Positions 60,961 through 64,000 of a stretch of 64,000 nucleotides of DNA are shown here, piece after piece. This DNA comes from Acetobacter vaccinii (GTDB lineage Bacteria; Pseudomonadota; Alphaproteobacteria; Acetobacterales; Acetobacteraceae). Location of the stretch: the NCBI RefSeq assembly GCF_008365315.1, contig NZ_CP043506.1, forward strand, positions 1,470,001 through 1,534,000, given 5' to 3'. How positions within the stretch are numbered: the stretch's first letter is position 1; the number at the start of each line of letters is the position of its first letter. Both the position numbers and the translations under genes were made by a program. The notes under the pieces were generated by a model. It worked only from the letters and a program-made list of their open reading frames with translations. It did not search any database and was not told where the DNA came from.

Positions 60961-61776
60961 GTGAACGCAACCGAACATGACAGGCTTGTTCAACCCAAGG
61001 CGGATTGCACCTCCGAGGCTGCGTCGTCTTTTCATTTGCGTCCGGTGTCAGGGCAACCTTTGGGCCTGTCCGCACGGCAGGAGACCCGGCGTCTGTGGGG
61101 TGTGGCCTTGCTGCTGGCGTTGGGTGCTCATGCGGTTCTGACTGCCGTGCTGGTGTTGACGGCAACACATACGGCCCCCGTGCAGGGGCAGGACAGTGTG
61201 GTGAGCATGGTTTTTGAGCCCCCTGCCACGAGTGCCCCGCCTATGGCCCCTCTGCCAGATTCCATGGAGCCTTTGCCAGACACGCCTCCCTTGACGGCCC
61301 CTGATGTTCCAGCCCCGGCAGATGTGACCTTGCCGCCCTTGCCAGCCAAGCTTGGCATTCCACCCCACACTGCGCTGCATGCTGCTGCTCCGAGAATGGC
61401 CCTGTCCTTGGCAGCGCATGGTCCAACACAGGGGGCCGAGGCCACAACAGGGCATGGGCTGGCAGATAAAGCAGCCCCCTCTGCCGCTACTCCGCCTGCG
61501 ACAGGGGGCGGCAAGGCCCATGGTCTGTTGCTATCCTGCGCGCACGTGCAAACCCATTACCCCCCCATGGCCCGCCATTTGCATGAAGAAGGAACGGCTG
61601 TAGTCGAGGCCGCACTTGACCCTTCCGGCCATGTGCTGACAGCGCGCCTGTTCAAAACTTCCGGCTTTGATGACCTGGATGACGCGGCGGTGGAGGCTGT
61701 CCGAGGGTTGCAGTGTACCCTGCCAGAAGGAGGGGCGATTACAGGGCATATCCCTGTTGTTTTCCATCTGCACTAA
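60961..61776 (+). CDS. tonB: Energy transducer TonB
   Basis: 271 residues from GTG 60961, with GGAGGG 5 nt upstream. One membrane segment at about 45-67, a periplasmic proline-rich spacer (PPATSAPPMAPLPDS, PPLTAPDVPAPADV), and a C-terminal TonB domain (HVQTHYPPMARHLHEEGTAVVEAALDPSGHV, LDDAAVEAVRGL). It couples the inner-membrane proton gradient to outer-membrane receptors. No exbB or exbD adjoins it, so it must borrow them from another locus. It is divergent from the copper receptor operon and may be dedicated to it. Confidence 0.88.
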   Translation: MNATEHDRLVQPKADCTSEAASSFHLRPVSGQPLGLSARQETRRLWGVALLLALGAHAVLTAVLVLTATHTAPVQGQDSVVSMVFEPPATSAPPMAPLPDSMEPLPDTPPLTAPDVPAPADVTLPPLPAKLGIPPHTALHAAAPRMALSLAAHGPTQGAEATTGHGLADKAAPSAATPPATGGGKAHGLLLSCAHVQTHYPPMARHLHEEGTAVVEAALDPSGHVLTARLFKTSGFDDLDDAAVEAVRGLQCTLPEGGAITGHIPVVFHLH

Positions 61777-61830
61777 AAAGACTTGTCTGAGGACATCTTT
61801 TCGCATAGGAGACAGCCATTGCCTCTGCCT

Positions 61831-61906
61831 GTCCCGTTCGTCTAGAGGCCTAGGACATCGCCCTCTCACGGCGACAACACGGGTTCGAATCCCGTACGGG
61901 ACGCCA
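61831..61906 (+). tRNA. tRNA-Glu (anticodon CTC)
   Basis: 76 nt including CCA. Acceptor arms GTCCCGT and ACGGGAC pair, the anticodon stem TCGCC/GGCGA carries loop CTCTCAC with anticodon CTC, and the T loop is TTCGAAT. CTC reads GAG codons, the preferred Glu codon in GC-rich genomes. Confidence 0.93.
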
Positions 61907-62370
61907 TTGAGTGTATAAGCTTCTGCATTTGTGCCTAAATGCGCCGCTGTTCGTTTGAACATTCAGAACTGCTCAGAAAACCAGCATTTCCCTTCAGTTG
62001 TTCTGGTCTAGGTTTATCCTAAATCTTCCGCAGTATTGCGCCGGTCTATAGCAAGCCAATCTGCCGTCTGATCTGCTGGCATTCTGTGCCTGCCTCAAAA
62101 TCTGGTTTTGCATGGTAATGCGTGTTCATAGCCTATCGGCCTCTGCCCGCATTGTGGGTTTTCATGGTGCTTCTGGCTGTTGGTGGTAGCCCTGATCATC
62201 AGGGGGGTTTGCTGTGTGCAGAACGCGGAAGAGGCATGTCTGAGTGGCAGAGTTCTTCACATTTTCATCACAAGTAATATTCAAAGATGCTCTTTACTTT
62301 TCGCTTACCAATTTTGAGGTTCTTTATTACCAGAAAGAATTCTCTCAATGCTTTGGATGTGGGGTAAACT
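61907..62370. other. 460-bp gap after tRNA-Glu
   Basis: No gene is supported; a 64-codon frame at 62244-62438 overlaps the next gene and lacks a ribosome site. The last 130 bp are AT-rich and probably hold the promoter of the gene at 62371. No terminator or repeat stands out. Confidence 0.3.
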
Positions 62371-63309
62371 GTGGCTACTCTGACTACTACCACTCTGTCA
62401 TGGTCGGCGTCATGGTTTCAGACCCCGTCTATGGCTGATAGGGAAGCGCATGCAGCGAATGGCCAAAGCACTCTGCACCATGGCAGTGCGGTTGTAAGCA
62501 CGACGGACAATAATTCCAGCCAGTATGATGATGCAGACGGCGACACTGTTGCTTTGTCTGACGAGGCGCAGACTTATATCAGCAACACAACAACGCAGTT
62601 TAAAGATTCGACAGGAACAGTACAGAAAATTTACGATACTTTGGCGTCGATTATTAGCAGTTCCAACACATCAGATTCCCAGAAATGGGCGGCTTATGTG
62701 ACGAGTGATGAAATGCGCTTTGAGTCTCAAGCCCATGCAGGTTCCGGGGTTGATGGTCTTGTCACAGCGTTTGACCAGCAAACCGAAAACACAGCATTCA
62801 TGAAGACAATCAATGCTGCCCTTGCCGATATAAAAACAAGAAATTTACAATATGATGACCAGCAACCTGTCTCCATCCCGATAGAAAGGGCTCTCCTGTA
62901 TCTCCAGCAAAGAGAACAAAGAGCTGCTGAGGAGGAAGTATGGGGCTCATCCTCGTTGTCTATTCATATACAGGCAAGCACGCTCCAGACAGGGGCAGGA
63001 ACTGAAACAAGCTTTACGCTGTCATCCAATTTTTCCGGACAAGAGTTTTTTGGGCTTGGTAATGCGTATCAGAGCCCGCTTGCTGTGGATTCAAGCAGTT
63101 CTGGGCCATATAATTTTTCACCATCCGGCAATACAACAAGCATTCAGGCAAGTTTTGGGTCTCTTGGTACAAAAAATGCCGAGAGGGAGCAGGACATGAT
63201 TGACGAGCTTTTTGCGTCACCGTCTCAATCACCCTCCTCCTCTGGTGCAGAGAGTGATCAGAAAAAAATGCGTGACATCAATCATGATGAGGAAAATTCA
63301 GTTTTCTAA
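62371..63309 (+). CDS. Ser/Thr/Asp-rich protein of unknown function
   Basis: 312 residues with a GTG start, preceded by only a weak GTGGGGT. No signal peptide or membrane segment. The N-terminal third contains DGDTVALSDEA (56-66), the same pattern as in the protein at 52820. The middle is more ordered and helical (QKIYDTLASIIS, WAAYVTSDEMRFESQAHAG, NAALADIKTRNLQYDDQQPVSIPIERALLYLQQREQ), while the C-terminal part is Ser-rich and acidic. Lower in GC than most of the window. It may be a secreted or surface-associated protein, but nothing proves it. Confidence 0.6.
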   Translation: MATLTTTTLSWSASWFQTPSMADREAHAANGQSTLHHGSAVVSTTDNNSSQYDDADGDTVALSDEAQTYISNTTTQFKDSTGTVQKIYDTLASIISSSNTSDSQKWAAYVTSDEMRFESQAHAGSGVDGLVTAFDQQTENTAFMKTINAALADIKTRNLQYDDQQPVSIPIERALLYLQQREQRAAEEEVWGSSSLSIHIQASTLQTGAGTETSFTLSSNFSGQEFFGLGNAYQSPLAVDSSSSGPYNFSPSGNTTSIQASFGSLGTKNAEREQDMIDELFASPSQSPSSSGAESDQKKMRDINHDEENSVF

Positions 63310-63441
63310 AAAGCGTTCGAGGTGTGCCCTCGCTACGGTATTTCTGCCACACTCTGCGAGTTGACTGGTAGTCTAGGTCTCGTCCCACACAGAGTGGAAC
63401 TGGGCGGGTAAGGCAGTGATACCGACGGAGCAGAATGGGTG

Positions 63442-64000
63442 ATGACGCTTGATGAGCAAATGGACAAAATCCGCAGTGGCGCGGTGTATAACGACCTGAC
63501 AGCCGAACTCGTGCAGGCCAGAGAGCAGGCGGTGTTTCTGGCTAATCGCTATAATGCCAGTTTTGGTAAGTCATCGGCAGAACGGGAAGATATTCTGAAA
63601 GAGCTTTTGGGTCGTATTGGCAGTAAAGTGCATTTTGAACCCACGTTGCGCTGCGAATTTGGTCGTAATATTGTTATCGGCAACAACTTCTATGCCAATT
63701 TTGATTGTGTGTTGCTTGACGGTGGCGGCATAGAGATTGGCGATGACGTTCTTTTTGGCCCCCGTGTTGGTATTTATACGGCCAATCACGCCATAGATGC
63801 CAAGGAACGAGCCGCCGGTGGGTGCTACGCAAAGCCCGTCAGGATAGGCAACAGGGTGTGGATTGGCGGCGGCGTGCAGATTACACCGGGTGTGACGATA
63901 GGTGAGGGTAGCGTGATTGGGGCAGGGAGTGTTGTCACTAGGGATGTTCCCCCCAATGTGATTGCTGCGGGTGTTCCCTGTAGGGTCATAAGGGCTATTA
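63442..64000 (+). CDS. Maltose O-acetyltransferase-like protein, cut by the window end
   Basis: The first 186 codons of a sugar O-acetyltransferase (Maa/LacA family). Start ATG at 63442 with GGAGCAGAATGGG upstream; a GTG just before is possible. It has the N-terminal helices (EQMDKIRSGAVYNDL, REQAVFLANRYNAS), the conserved FGRNIVIGNNFYANFDCVLLDGG, the catalytic His in YTANHAID and left-handed hexapeptide repeats (VWIGGGVQITPGVTIGEGSVIGAGSVVTRDVPPNVIAAGVPCRVI). It transfers acetyl from acetyl-CoA to a sugar. The 3' end lies outside the window. Confidence 0.9.
   Translation, partial: MTLDEQMDKIRSGAVYNDLTAELVQAREQAVFLANRYNASFGKSSAEREDILKELLGRIGSKVHFEPTLRCEFGRNIVIGNNFYANFDCVLLDGGGIEIGDDVLFGPRVGIYTANHAIDAKERAAGGCYAKPVRIGNRVWIGGGVQITPGVTIGEGSVIGAGSVVTRDVPPNVIAAGVPCRVIRAI

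Noticed and set aside
62244..62438. 64-codon frame before the gene at 62371
   Set aside because: It overlaps the larger gene in another frame, has no ribosome site and no domain.

Overview
The window is GC-rich, densely coded bacterial chromosome with short intergenic gaps, encoded tRNA CCA ends and many ATGA gene overlaps. Gene content and protein style (SatP-type acetate carrier, many aldehyde dehydrogenases, cobalamin assembly genes, siroheme synthase, sulfide/persulfide module) suggest an alphaproteobacterium, most likely an acetic acid bacterium of the Acetobacteraceae (Komagataeibacter/Gluconacetobacter-like). The genus is an inference; no rRNA or marker search was possible. No phage, complete insertion sequence, CRISPR array or rRNA operon was seen.

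Layout. 0-6.8 kb: a Met/Gly-rich lipoprotein, tRNA-Arg, a small exported protein, guaA, then a gene-poor patch (3.2-5.6 kb) with perfect palindromes, an acyl-carrier-like membrane protein and a small lipoprotein, followed by an MgtC-family protein and an RcnB-like exported protein. 6.9-12.6 kb: a sulfur/redox neighbourhood: tag, a BigR-like ArsR repressor and a 1-Cys peroxiredoxin, divergent from a persulfide-dioxygenase-like metallo-beta-lactamase and a TauE/SafE exporter; then a SulP anion transporter and arsenate reductase. 12.7-15.8 kb: htpG, an N-formylglutamate amidohydrolase family gene and tRNA-Val.

16.3-33.0 kb is the most distinctive region: two adjacent catabolic units on the plus strand. 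The first has a flavin reductase, a DUF1185/amino-acid-synthesis-family protein, an alpha/beta hydrolase, a luciferase-like monooxygenase, an aldehyde dehydrogenase, a NIPSNAP protein, a complete polyamine-type ABC importer and an outer-membrane barrel. The second is a PatD/YdcTSUV-like set (aminobutyraldehyde dehydrogenase plus a second polyamine-type importer) ending in a LysR regulator. Together they look like uptake and oxidative breakdown of an amine- or amide-type compound that does not match a pathway I can name.

33-44 kb: HIT and ArsC-like proteins, bacterioferritin, an unusual operon of siroheme synthase, a lipoprotein hydrolase and an Lnb-domain protein, a cobalamin riboswitch in front of an unrecognised gene, then an AraC regulator divergent from ethanolamine ammonia-lyase eutBC, and a nuclease. 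44-57.8 kb: two small membrane proteins, a second flavin reductase, a 3-hydroxyisobutyryl-CoA-hydrolase-like enzyme, the acetate carrier, a MarR-FUSC efflux pair, and lower-ligand/nucleotide-loop genes for cobalamin (cobC, bluB, cobS, cobT, cobU) plus a succinate-semialdehyde-type dehydrogenase. The cobalamin genes and EutBC fit together, because EutBC needs adenosylcobalamin. 57.9-61.8 kb: an OprC-type copper TonB receptor, a DUF2946 protein and TonB. The end holds tRNA-Glu, a Ser-rich protein of unknown role and a truncated maltose-acetyltransferase-like gene.
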